Assembly: GCA_018340805.1 (NCBI GenBank)
Contig: JACMZG010000008.1
Location: 58,447,129 to 58,511,128 of the forward strand
DNA from: Microvelia longipes
Lineage: Eukaryota; Arthropoda; Insecta; Hemiptera; Veliidae
Length of the DNA stretch: 64,000 nt
Direction of reading: 5' to 3'
The notes below the pieces were generated by a model, which was given only the letters and a program-made list of their open reading frames with translations, did not search any database and had not been told where the DNA came from. The position numbers and the translations under genes were made by a program. The stretch's first letter is position 1. The number at the start of each line of letters is the position of its first letter. This document shows positions 36,066 through 48,085 of this stretch, one piece after another.

Positions 36066-36769
36066 ATGTAGAAGACAGGAAAGATTACAGATTTTTCTCT
36101 ATATATATCCCGGAGTATTTCTTTAAAATGTATATGGCTAAAAGGGTAACGGATTGAGATAAATAAACCAAGTCCTAATCCCACCATAAATTCTCAAAAT
36201 GAGTGAAATCTAATAAACAGAGAAAGTTGGTTGAACATCATCATATTTGGTAGTATGATACAAATCGTTTGACTTCGTGGCTTCACCTAATTTATGGTAT
36301 TTGATGTTTTGCCGGTTTGTCATAGAGTGTTGTCATACTTTGTCATTGAACACTTATTCAAGCCTTATATTATGCTCTCTTAGAAATATGTATTATGTAG
36401 CTATATATGTATTATAGCTATGTAATAATAATATAAATAAATAAAACATTACCTCACCTAAATCAACCTTGCCGAATTTTAGATAAAAGAATGATTTAAC
36501 TAAAAAATTACGATAGCAGTAAAAGAAATAAAAAAGAAACTTAGCAAAAAAAAACGAAAAGTTTAAGAGAAAAAGAGATTAGCAAAGGAGTTAACAGTAA
36601 ATAAGAAAGTTAAATGAAGAGTCAGCAAGTCGTTAAGAGAACCAAACTACACAACTTCATTAGCCCTTTATATTATATACTTATTTATTTTGTTTTATTT
36701 TTCAAAGTTAACTTATTTTTTCAGACTTCGAAAAAAGGTTAACGATAAAAAGTGAGCTATCTAAAAAAA
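36066..36769. other. AT-rich non-coding sequence
   Basis: Nothing recognised. Confidence 0.5.
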
Positions 36770-37170
36770 ATTGGGTATGGAGTACCTCGGAACCTCAACA
36801 CATCTGATTCGTATCGCTCATCCTATTCCTACTACGGACTCTTTGAATTAAGATAGTAGTTCCTACTACGGACTCTTTGAATTAAGATAGTAGTTCCTAC
36901 TACGGACTCTTTGAATTAAGATAGTAGTTCCTACTACGGACTCTTTGAATTAAGATAGTAGTTCCTACTACGGACTCTTGAATTAAGATAGTAGTTCTAC
37001 AACGGACTATACAAGTCTTTGAATTTATACTGCAACGTGACTTCGTACTCGCTTCACTTGTCCTCAGATAGTTATTACATTCATTTCATTCCCAGCGGTC
37101 ACCCATCCAGGTCAGTGCCACACTCGAAGCTGCTTAACTTGTATGATCCAACAAAAATCATAAGTGGACA
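36770..37170 (-). mobile_element. 5S-derived repeat (minus) with internal minisatellite
   Basis: TTGGGTATGGAGTACCTCGG starts the tail. The stretch that normally holds the GCGAAGCGAG motifs has expanded into a 34-bp tandem array. It resumes with CGTACTCGCTTCACTTGTCC, then the 5S-like block 37,087-37,150 (CCAGCGGTCACCCATCCAGG, GCTGCTTAACTTGTATGATC). It ends soon after, with no head. Confidence 0.8.
36827..37010. repeat. 34-bp tandem repeat, about 5 units
   Basis: Unit TTCCTACTACGGACTCTTTG plus AATTAAGATAGTAG. The first copies are almost perfect and the last has single-base losses. It arose inside the tail of a 5S-derived repeat. Confidence 0.9.
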
Positions 37171-37563
37171 TTCATGATATTTGTTGTACAAGAATACTAC
37201 AAGAACTTGTTGTTTTGAAACGAAACTTGGTGACCATATTTTTACTTTGTCCATAAAACAAAGTAATTTGGTAAATGAGAGTAAATAGGAATTTGACAGT
37301 CGTTGAAATCAACACTAATGTAAATGCATTTAAATTGTCGGACAAAAAAAATGGTTGAATTGTGTACCTGGAGTATTTCAGCATAATGTAAAATAGGTTA
37401 AGCTGACGTCATACCCTTTTTTCTCCCTACTTGTATGTCAATTTAATAGAAAATTAGTGTTAATACACCTTGTATTAATCAATATGATAGAAATTATTTT
37501 TTCGTTGCAAATATTCTAGTATATAAGAAAATAATTAAATAATATATTTAATTTTATGAATAA
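37171..37563. other. AT-rich non-coding sequence
   Basis: Nothing recognised. Confidence 0.5.
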
Positions 37564-38689
<1,126 letters not shown>

Positions 38690-39800
38690 GTTCAGAAACT
38701 GAGCAATGTCAAATGGGACTTATTGTACAGTAAAAGGATGAGAAAGAAGCTGTCATATTTCTAGAAACTAAAATCACTGAATCAATTGATGAATGTAAAT
38801 TGGTAGATAAGCATAGGAAAGGTTAAGTAAAACTGAAACCATGGATAACAACAGGACTAATTTCTAGTATGGAGAGAAGAGACAAACTAGCTAATAAACT
38901 TCTAAAATATCCTAACAGTACTGTTTTACAAAGAGAATATAAAAATACAAAAATAAAATAAATAATCCAGTAAGAACGACTGGATCATTCTTTCGTTCTA
39001 TTACGATGGACTCCATTTATGCTCATTTTAAAACAGCTCATTTTAAAACACCAGTAAGAACGATTAAAACAAACTATTTTAAAAACAAAGTGAAGAGGCA
39101 AACAAAGATTCAAAACAAATTTGGGAAACTATAAATATCTGTCTATCCAGAAAGAAAGCTAAAATAGAAATAATTAAGATAAAAGAGGAAATAATATTAC
39201 TAATGGGAAATAAAAGAGTAAAAAATTTCACTTACGTGGGTAAATATTAGCCCAAAAATGCAAACAAAATTGCGAATGCAGTAAGATATCCACGGCACAT
39301 CTTATAAATAGAAGGAATATAAATAGAAGTATAGTTTTTTTGGCCAACTGATTATGAAGAACTTGCCTCATATATTTAAGACAAATTAAAAAAAATCGCC
39401 TGGTATAGACAGACTACATGCAATCTCAATCTATAAAATCTGCTGAGACTTATTTAATAAAGCCATTAACGCATATATTTAACCTTGTAGTAGAATCCGG
39501 TAGATTTCCAAATATATATAAAGCCGCACTAATAATACCCCTGTATAAAACTAAAGACAGGACAAATACCACTAACTATTGATCAATTAGTTTGTAGCTA
39601 ATATTGCAAAACTTATAGAAAAAATCATTAAAAGAAGGATTGTAGACTTTTTCAGTAAGCACCAAGTTGCACAAGTAAACATCTATTTGGTTTTAAACAA
39701 AACTTAAGCACGCAAGACGTAAATTTAAACTATGAATTTTTGGCAAATAAAGTTATATTATATATTGCAGCAAGCATTCTAAAGGAAATTTAGCAGGATT
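38690..39800 (+). pseudogene. Degraded LINE (jockey/CR1-like) ORF2 fragment
   Basis: The endonuclease-RT linker is recognisable at about 38,830-38,940 (KPWITTGLISSMERRDKLAN, then a YKNTK-like block). SKQIWETIN follows near 39,110, then the RT N-terminal part at about 39,450-39,560 (PLTHIFNLVVESGRFPNIYK, AALIIPLYK) and KLIEKIIKRR near 39,610. At about 39,770 it jumps to a CATTCTAAAGGAAATTTAGC block like the RT C-terminus at 52.4 kb, so the catalytic core is deleted. Many stops and frameshifts show it is old and dead. Confidence 0.75.
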
Positions 39801-40315
39801 AGAAAATACATCTTTCAATTCAAAATTATTTTGTAGATATACATTTGTAGAGTGTAAATAAAAAGTATAACAACTTTTTGAAGGTACTTGTTTCATTTGA
39901 CTTAAAGCCACAAAAAACATAAAAAACTAATACTAACTCGATTTTTTTCTACATAGCTTTTCTGAAGGAGTTATTGAAGAAAAATATTTTCTATAACTTA
40001 AAAAATAATTTAAAGGAGCCCAAAGATATTATAGCTTCAATAATAATTTTCGAGGCAATAATTGAATATTTTATTCTTTATTACACGCCCACCTATTCGT
40101 CTCCTGGCCAAATTCCAAAAAATATTCACATCACTGAAACTTATAAACTTAGGGTTTGACCTAGAAAAAGGTCCAAGAAAATATTTGTAAATTCCTATGA
40201 CTCAGCTCTATTGAGAAGAAATTCTAACAATATACTCGATTTTATTAACAAAAGTGTTTAACAATTGAATAAAGAAACACAACGTAGAGAGCCATGGACG
40301 TGATAAAACGTTGAG
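39801..40315 (+). pseudogene. Possible LINE 3' region
   Basis: A 61-codon open frame (39,974-40,159) and its continuation (LLRRNSNNILDFINKSV) look like the C-terminal end of a LINE ORF2 but contain stops. It could belong to the preceding fragment. Confidence 0.3.
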
Positions 40316-40319
40316 CTTA

Positions 40320-40478
40320 AACTGAATAGCAGTTTGTTATTAACTAACTGAATATAGCAGTTCGTTATTAACTAACTGAATATAGCAGTTTGTTAATAAC
40401 TAACTGAATATAGCAGTTTGTTATTAAGTAACTGAATATAGCAGTTTGTTATTAACTAACTGAATATAGCAGTTGGAT
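40320..40478. repeat. 28-bp tandem repeat, about 5.5 units
   Basis: Unit AGCAGTTTGTTATTAACTAA followed by CTGAATAT, with few substitutions. Confidence 0.9.
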
Positions 40479-41454
40479 AATAAAAAAAATGTTATTACTT
40501 ATTCCTTCCATATTTTTGAATATATACAATTTAGGCGCTAATAAGAAGGAAATAAAATTATTATTTGCTTTATTTATATATTTGTATACTATGTTGTGCC
40601 CCCTGCACGGAAAATCCTAGTCTTTTTAAATAAACAAAATTTGTTTTAAGTTAAAGTTTAAGTTTTTAGCTTTAAGAAGTATCTGGATTTAATAATACAT
40701 CTAATTTATTTTCCCATAGACCCTAAATCATGGACATAAGTAATTATTTTTATAATTACTCTAAAAACTAGATTTTTTAGAGTGAATGCTTAATCTAATA
40801 AAGATACTCTCCTAAGTACATCTAAAGAGTAAAAGTCAGAAGTTTTTAAAAGTAAAAATCAGTCAATATGCAATTACTGTGAAATTTGAGATGCGTGTTG
40901 TCTCAGAAGAAAGAGCGAGCAAGCGAACAATAATTAATATAACCAATAATTATTACCAATAATACCAACTGGTATTATTAATAATTATGCGTGACAATTC
41001 CTGTCAAACAGGAGAGGAGAAACTGATAACAGGGGCTTTTAGGCTTATAGCCTGAAAGCTCTATTACTCCTGATTTATCCTTACATACGGTTTTTAGCCC
41101 AACACACGCACACAAATACCTCATACGCATACAAACCATACAAAACCCAACCAAGCGCCTAGTTTTCACTGTTTTAAAAATATTTTTTTACATAAGTTAA
41201 TGTAGACATGATACACGGGTTTTAACGAATGAGCAGCGATTTTGCCAAAAGAGATTAGTTGCAAGAGCACTATACGTTATAAGAAATCTTGTGCAAGATA
41301 CAATTCAATATTGTTTACGTAATTTTAAAATATATATTTCATAAACTCGTATAAAGTATTAGTGGTAAGTAGTAGTGCTAGCAGTTATTTAATATTAAAA
41401 ATTACTTAATTGTTTACAAATAAACAATTAGAGAAATAGACTAAAGAAACTATG
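40479..41454. other. Non-coding sequence flanking the exon
   Basis: Nothing coding. GTTGTGCCCCCTGCACGGAA near 40,593 could be a LINE 3' end. The 63-codon open frame at 40,978-41,169 has no known relatives by eye. Confidence 0.45.
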
Positions 41455-41460
41455 ACTTAC

Positions 41461-41606
41461 CCAGCTTTCCTGACGGCTCCAGTGCAGTTAAAGGAAGCTC
41501 CTGATGTAGTGGTCTGCTTGGCACGGTAAGGCGAGTTATGGACACTTTCACCATCGTCTTCATCCGACACCGCAGTCGTTAGTGACATGCGGTCATCATC
41601 TGACAT
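41461..41606 (-). CDS. sif/TIAM-family Rac GEF, one exon (partial)
   Basis: The only convincing host coding sequence. On the minus strand an AG acceptor directly precedes ATG at 41,606. The exon encodes 48 residues plus two bases and ends in a consensus GTAAGT donor (41,460-41,455), so the next exon must supply the last base of a Gly codon (phase 2). The peptide is acidic and Ser/Thr-rich first ([18 protein letters not shown]), then SPYRAK, and ends [12 protein letters not shown]. That ending matches, from memory, the residues just before the N-terminal PH domain of still life and of TIAM1/TIAM2, guanine nucleotide exchange factors that activate Rac at membranes and, in flies, at synaptic terminals. 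PH, RBD, PDZ and DH exons were not seen in the window. It may be an internal exon or, because the ATG abuts the acceptor, the first coding exon of a short isoform. Confidence 0.82.
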
Positions 41607-41869
41607 CTAAACATCACCAACAAATCAACTATCAATATACTTAATCAAAAAAGTCTTGATGATGAATCGTTGGGACGATTGGGATAGGTAAACGTCAAAC
41701 AAAATAAACTAGTGAGAGTGGTGAAACCATTTAGCTCTCCTGTTGACCGTGTCCCTTCTTTATGGGGACGTCTATAAACTAAATAGAGAATAGAGAAAGC
41801 ACTACATTGGCTCAACGGGTTTAAGGGTTAAAACACAGTTAAATGTGATTTTTAAAACAATTAATTAAA
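41607..41869. other. Intron sequence upstream of the exon
   Basis: It begins, on the minus strand, with a moderately T-rich tract next to the acceptor. Nothing else recognised. Confidence 0.5.
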
Positions 41870-42305
41870 GACACGGGTACGGAGGAACTCTACTATTACT
41901 ACTACTATCCTTTATTATATAAGATTTGCTCTGCTCATCTTCACTACATGAAAACCACCCAATTAATATTGCAAAAAATGTCGAGTAAGGAGGAGCGTTC
42001 CAAGTTTTTTGGGGCGCTATATCGAATATAGGCGGCCTACAGTTCTTACAACCACTTAAAGTACTCAAAGCCAATATCCCAGGTTGGAATCTTATATTAT
42101 ACTTTTTATTACCTCTTTGTACTGTAAACATTAGTAAAAACATCACGTTTCATTACCAGCAGTGGTTACCTATTAAGGTACTAACCTCGCTTAATGCTGC
42201 CTAACATTAACGACCCGATTCGTATTGAAATTAAACAGTATTCTTATTTGTTACATACATAAAAGTATAAATTGCCAAATTTCAACAACATTGACAAATT
42301 TTTCG
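41870..42305 (-). mobile_element. 5S-derived repeat (minus), diverged
   Basis: GACACGGGTACGGAGGAACT and AGATTTGCTCTGCTCATC mark the tail. An unrelated-looking insert follows (41,945-42,140). The 5S-like block at 42,150-42,212 (CCAGCAGTGGTTACC, CTCGCTTAATGCTGCC) leads into ATTCTTATTTGTTACATAC and a truncated body. Confidence 0.6.
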
Positions 42306-42537
42306 TTTTTTACTTTTCCTCATTTATACCGTAGGATGTAAAATGCCTACTGCTTACGTAAAAAAATTCTTCTTCCTTCTGGAGAAAAAAATGTTTAGTT
42401 TGTCAATATGATGCAGACATAGGATGTTGACCAATTTAAGAGTGCTAAATTTTCTATTAATTGGTAGTTTTAATAGCTAAAAATTTGGTATTGTATTTTA
42501 CACTATTTCTTATTTATGACCTTAAGTAGTTAATGTT
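42306..42537 (+). repeat. Solo head of the 5S-derived repeat
   Basis: TTACTTTTCCTCATTTATAC and CGTAGG occur here, 230 bp before the same head of the next full copy, without the rest of an element. Confidence 0.5.
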
Positions 42538-43290
42538 TTTATTTTTCCTCATTTATACCGTAGGTATATAGGAAAAGTATTGTGTTTGCAGAACAAAATT
42601 CGGAACCGGGATGTCACTGGAATTATCCGTTTAAGGTGTTTTTATAGCTTCTTAAGTGGTTTTCACAAAGATGTCTGTCTATGTGTGAATGCGTATGTCT
42701 GTCATCATCGTAGCTCCCAGTGTATTTATGCTAAATATTTGAAACTTAGTCCAAAATAAGTCTACTGCTGTAGCTGTGCTATTCGGGAAATATTTTTATG
42801 ACGTTATTAACCCGCAATAATGATTCACACAAACTTCATAAAATCATAAAACTCAAAAGACTTATATAAGACTAAAATATGTGCCATGAATAAATCTAAA
42901 ATATGTGCCATGAATAAGACTAAAATATGTGCCAAATTTCATCTAAGTATCAGTATTAGTTCAATTTTTTCAGATGACTTGAGTACATTTTTTAAAACAA
43001 TTGTATGAAATCAAAAAGTAATTTAATTGAGTTGAGCTTGTACAGGTATATCTTTATGTAATAATTAAGTACACTACGTTTCGTAGTGTTCTTAACAATA
43101 ATAATATCCATGATTTTCGTAAGATCATAAAGGTTAAGCAGCATTTAGCGTGGTCAGTGCCTGGATGGGTGACCGCTGAGAATAAAACTTATTAATTTAC
43201 TATCTGAGAACGAGCGAAGCGAGTCCACAGTAGGGAGGATGAACATACCGAATCCGATGTGATGAGGAAAAGTTTCGATAAAATCGAATA
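42538..43290 (+). mobile_element. 5S-derived dispersed repeat (plus), best full copy
   Basis: Complete order: palindromic head (TTCCTCATTTATACC, GTA, GGTATATAGGAAAAGT), CGGAACCGGGATGTCAC, ATTATCCGTTT, TCATCGTAGCTCCCAG, GAAACTTAG, TGCTGTAGCTGTGCTATTCG, TTATTAACCCGCAATAATGA, body, then the 5S-like segment 43,123-43,192 (GATCATAAAGGTTAAGCAGC, GTGGTCAGTGCCTGGATGGG, TGACCGCT, GAGAAT), GAACGAGCGAAGCGAGTCC, and GATGTGATGAGGAAAAGT mirroring the head. The 5S part covers what would be box A through box C of a type 1 pol III promoter. No open frame. Confidence 0.85.
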
Positions 43291-43589
43291 AAAATCGATA
43301 AAAATAAAAATAATGCCTATAATGAGATGAAATTTGGCTTACAAGTATTCATATAACTATACGCGTGCCAAATTTTAAATTGACTAACATTTTTTGACAT
43401 TTAAAATTCTTTCTTATATTATTGGATAAAAATTGCAAGGCACTAGAGAAGTTTTTATACCGAGCTATATATTCATACAACCAATTCCACACCTACAAAC
43501 TAATCTTATAAACGTATTTATATATTGCACCTGTTTATTTAACATGTATGTTTTTGACACAATATAATTGTGTCACTAAAAAAAGTAAG
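43291..43589. other. AT-rich spacer, probably repeat body fragment
   Basis: TGAGATGAAATTTGGC and CGCGTGCCAAATTTTAAATT near 43,325-43,380 look like body of the 5S-derived family in inverted order. Confidence 0.4.
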
Positions 43590-44140
43590 TGTGTTACTAA
43601 AAAAAGTAAAGTAAATTAGACAATTGAATAAAAAATATACAAATAAGAACGAACATACATATAACACTTGATACTACCGAGTTTCGCAAAACATGAATGT
43701 TGACACAATATAATTGTGCGATATAATATAATATATAATTACACCTAGGATAATATATAATAACACCTCGGAAATGTAACAAGCAAAATGCAATGCTACA
43801 TCTAGGAACTGTTCCATCATTCGACATTCGCCATCATTGATGGCTTGACATAATGTCATGTCCCACTCTGTTTCGTTACGTTTAACTCATCAGGGCGCCG
43901 ACAGAGCCTAAATAAAACATTCGTCAATGATGATAAAGTCGAATGATGGTACAGTTCCCAGATGGAGCATTGCATTTTGCTTGATACATTTCCTAGGTGT
44001 CTCTCGCACAATTATACTGTGTCAACCATCCATGTTTTGTTAAACTCGGTAGTATCAAATGATATATGTATGTTTTTATTTGTATATTTTTTTTTTATTC
44101 AATACTCTAATTTACTTTACTTTTTTCTCACTTTTATTAA
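43590..44140. mobile_element. Long-inverted-repeat element, about 550 bp
   Basis: Arms of roughly 210-240 bp (43,590-43,832 and 43,925-44,135) mirror each other. They share AAAGTAAAGTAAATTAGA, ACTACCGAGTTT, TATAATTGTGCG, ACACCT and GCAAAATGCAATGCT, with ATCATTCGAC at the inner end. The loop of about 85 bp is slightly GC-richer. The overlapping open frames here (43,597-44,150) are just the two arms translated. Non-autonomous. Confidence 0.75.
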
Positions 44141-45439
44141 TATAATTTAAAATGAAATTTAAGTTTAGCATAGAAAAAAATCGTTAAAAAACACATTTAT
44201 TTAATTTTTATCCTTATTATTATTAAATTAATATGTAAATTTTAATATAACAGATTCTTTAAAACTTGTCAAGAGGAAAATTAGATTAAAAATGCAGCAA
44301 ACATTTTTCGGGATATAAAATTTTATTTTGCAGCAGAAAATAATATAAAACTAAGGTTATTATTAAAACATCAATAAATTAATATTCAAAAAGATATAAT
44401 AGAATAAAAAATGGACAGCACGATAAAAAATTTAAATTACTTTGTTAAAACTATAAAATGAACTACAGGCAAAAGTTGTTAAAAACAATTTTATAACGGC
44501 TGTCTTAATAAAATTGTTGTTTTTTTAATGGAATAGATTTTTTTAATTTGGACTGAATTATACCTGAGTTTTAAAGGGTTTAGTCATAAAATAGTGTTTA
44601 ATATATATTAATGACATAGATAACGATTTTTTTACATTGGGTTCCAGCAGCCATTTCATGTCACTAATAAAATTAAAATTTGATTTCCGACTATCATTTT
44701 GGATAAATGCTACTAATAATAAAAATTATTAGCATTTTGGCTCTTTTTAAAAAAAAATATTAACAGGCGATAAGTGCACTTGAGAAAATATAAGATAGAG
44801 AGAAAGAATAATAAATAAACATGGTTATTTAATTAAAAATAATAATTACTCCTAGTGATTACTTGACAGAACTAGTGAAAGATTCATAATTAAATTTTCA
44901 GAATATAGTTGTTTGAAAAATAATATCATTTACAGGACAAAACTAGTAAGCAGATATTCATATTTTTAAAATACTTATTTGTAAATGAAAGTAATATCCA
45001 ATATATTTTATAAAACTTATCTTAAAAGTATCTTATATAAGCGATAGATAAATAACCAATTGTAAGCCTGATAGACATTAACTATACAGGTACAGGTCTT
45101 GCCGACACTTAAATTAAACATATTTATAGTTATAAAATAGGCTACAGAAATTTGCTGATGTGATGAATATTGAAAACATCTATACATTACTTTATATATG
45201 TATATTTTTACTATTTTCATTTTTTTAAATATTTTATTTTAATATAGGACTTAGTTCTTTAAGAAATAAATCAATTAAATTATTCTAAAATTGAATAATT
45301 AATTCTTTTAAAAAAGTGTAAAAATTGATAAAATCTTCAATAGAACGGCAAGAAAGTAGTGAGAATAATTGAAGATAAATAGTTTGAGGAAGATAAACTT
45401 GATTACTTGTAGCCGTAATAAAATACAATGGGACGTGTC
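44141..45439. other. AT-rich non-coding sequence
   Basis: Nothing recognised. Confidence 0.5.
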
Positions 45440-45616
45440 AAGGGTTTTCTGATTTCCAGTAACAAAAACAAAAACAATACTATGGGGTTTTCATCCCATC
45501 TACCTGCGCAGCGGCTCCCCATGGCCCCTACTAGGTCACTCAGTTGTTGTTTTAGTATTACTCAGCCAATTTTCATAAAAAAAGAGCTAATGTGGATGAG
45601 ATCATGAAGGGAGGGA

Positions 45617-45705
<89 letters not shown>

Positions 45706-46030
45706 GTGTGTGTGGGTGCGTGAATATGTATTTACCTTTATTAATGTCCCTAACCTTATTCTTTATGGGTGACATCATTAACTTACATTAAAGACTCAGC
45801 ATTGCCATTTTCTTGGCAAATGTATGCACCTAATTTATAGAAGAAGAAACATTTTTTTTACTTTTAGGTGATGAGGTTATAATTATGTTATATGCCTATT
45901 GCGCCATTTAGGATGGTGCGATTGAGCTGAAAGTGGTCTCAATCGGTTCCAAATGCCTATGACATTAAGATGAACACGTCGAGGTCCTTCCGCTATGCAA
46001 GCGTGCTTTGCTCACCATTGTTTGGCGGGA
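45440..46030. other. GC-richer scraps around a TA array
   Basis: 45,480-45,545 (ACCTGCGCAGCGGCTCCCC) and 45,885-46,030 (GGTGCGATTGAGCTGAAAGT) are GC-richer than the surroundings and probably transposon debris. No family was identified. Confidence 0.3.
45619..45701. repeat. (TA)n array followed by (TG)n
   Basis: About 80 bp of TA then TTTGTGTGTGTGTG. Confidence 0.95.
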
Positions 46031-47243
46031 GTAATTCAAAAAGGTTCAATAGTACTAAAATTCAGCTTCTACTGTCTCAAACATGAAATATTCTGTCTAA
46101 TATTTACCAACATAATTTTAGTAAATAATACATAATACAGTACAATAAGATGTTATGTATGATGATTTGAGAGGGTATTCAATCCGCTAAAATAAACTTT
46201 CTCATTAAAATATAAATAACAATGAAGTAGTTCGTATGAATAATAAACTTCTAAATGACAGTGTTTAGTTCTTCAAAATCATCTGAGCCAACAATAGCTT
46301 AACTAAAGACATGAATTTTCCATACTCATCTCAGAGAAATTCGCGAGTAAGTTGAGACAAAAGGACAAGAATAGAATAAAAACTGTATAGCCAAGTTTTA
46401 AAGGAAGTTTAAGGAAAACTATGAAGTATCATTAGAAATACCAAGAACTAAAGAAAGACAGGAAGAAGTAGGTTGGAGACTTCAAGACAACCTAGGCTTA
46501 ACATAAGAAGTAAAGAGACTAAAGAAGAAATATAGAGTGGAGAGCTTAGTGAATTATAAGAAAAGAAACTCACTATAGAAAGTTAGAACAATACAAGCCG
46601 GTGTCGCACTCTAGTGAATTATGCACAAACCTTCCAGATAAACTCTACCTTTAATGTTATTTCAAAACAGGTTGCACCCCTTTTTCCCAGATTAAACAGT
46701 CAAAAAATATTTTTAAAAACATCTTTCTCTTTGACAAAGTAACATTTCCATTATTGATTGAACTTCTCAGAACCTAACCGCATACGAGTTTAGATTTAAG
46801 TAATGAAATACTCTTTTTAAAGCTAAAGGATAAACAATGTTTTTTTCTCTTTCAACTGCTTTAGTCTGTATAAGTTGTTTTTTATTCTTTGTTAACTTTA
46901 CATTTCCTTCACAAGGCACTGCCAGGATATGTTAAAGAGTGGACAAGCAGAGACGAGAGAAGATGTTTTTAAACTTGGCAACATTGTTTATTCATTCACC
47001 CTTAAAGGAATACCTAAATACAAACACAGCTCCAAATGATACAAAGACAACAGAACATTTTTCTAATTACAAACTGCTGCACTATTTAATAAAACAAAAC
47101 TAACATTTTACGTTATTTAAACACAATAATGTAAATTCTTGTTTCAATTGTAACAAGAAAAAGTTTAATCAGGTTTTGTACGAAAAGCTGATTAATTGTA
47201 AATATGTATTTTAATAGTAGTACATTTTAATTAATAATAGTTA
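46031..47243. other. AT-rich non-coding sequence
   Basis: Nothing recognised. Confidence 0.5.
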
Positions 47244-47448
47244 TTTATGCACCAAGGGAGTAAAGAATGCTATTATTTCCCTGAGCAGTTAGTTGGTTCC
47301 TAAGGCGTAAGCCGAGGGAACCAAAGTATTATATTCCCGAGGCAAAGCCGAGGAAATTATGACTATTAACTTCTGAGGCGAAGCCGATGGAGGTAATTTC
47401 GAGGGGGAGAATAGCATTTTACTCCAAAGGTCAATACAAGATTTTATC
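47244..47448. mobile_element. Palindromic element with GGCGAAGCCGAGG motifs
   Basis: Ends AGGGAGTAAAGAATGCTATT and AATAGCATTTTACTCC are inverted. Inside, AAGGCGTAAGCCGAGGGAAC, GAGGCAAAGCCGAGGAAATT and GAGGCGAAGCCGATGGAGGT repeat a GC-rich palindromic motif. It is related in design to 20,438-20,628, and arms recur near 23,640 and 1,800. Confidence 0.65.
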
Positions 47449-47984
47449 TCCAGTCGTTGAATTTATTTAGCACGTTTTGTTGTATTTTATTCTAATTTTT
47501 TTGATCGGGTCCCCCTTTGGAGGTGCTGCCCCTAAAAAAATTATAAAAAAAATGTATTGCTCCAAAGACCTTCTTTTGACCTGAAACGGATTTTGAGCCA
47601 ATACAATTTTTTTTGGTCGGTTCCCCCTTATAATACGATATTACGATTACTACTATTTCAAGAATGTATATTCAAATAGTTCCCTTTACAGAAGGCATTG
47701 GCTATGCAGTGAGGGAGAAAACACAAACTAACTATACAACTAAACCACTTGCCAAGATTACGCCTAGAACAGAGTAGAGAAAAAATAAAGTTTTTAAAAG
47801 GATTATACGTTCTTCTGAAGAGCTCATTTCATTAATTTTCAATTTGGATTCAATAATGGAGTACAGAACTAAAAATAATAGGCACTTATAGTGTAGCAAT
47901 TCCCTTATATTCATTTCAAAAGAATTTATAGAAATATTATGAAAAGACACACCATAATTATAGCGTCTATGTTAAGGAATCAAG
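47449..47984. other. AT-rich non-coding sequence
   Basis: TTTTTTTGATCGGGTCCCCC (47,498-47,517) and TTTTTTTTGGTCGGTTCCCC (47,609-47,628) form a weak local duplication with the intervening CTCCAAAGACC. Nothing coding. Confidence 0.4.
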
Positions 47985-48085
47985 TATCAGTTGAACGACT
48001 TAACAAAATATACATTTTGCGAGAGATATTTCCTAGGTGTTCCTCCCACAAATATATTCATGCTTCGCAAAACTCGGTATTATCA
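47985..48085 (+). repeat. Half copy of the 43.6-kb inverted-repeat element
   Basis: TTTTGCGAGAGATATTTCCT, AGGTGTTCCTCCCACAA and CTTCGCAAAACTCGGTATTA resemble the right arm at 43,975-44,060. No opposite arm. Confidence 0.5.

Noticed and set aside
43123..43192. Functional 5S rRNA gene
   Set aside because: Only about 60 nt of 5S similarity, lacking both ends and embedded in a dispersed repeat.
45480..45545. Possible exon on the minus strand with a CAGGTAGAT donor
   Set aside because: No acceptor and no recognised peptide; likely repeat debris.
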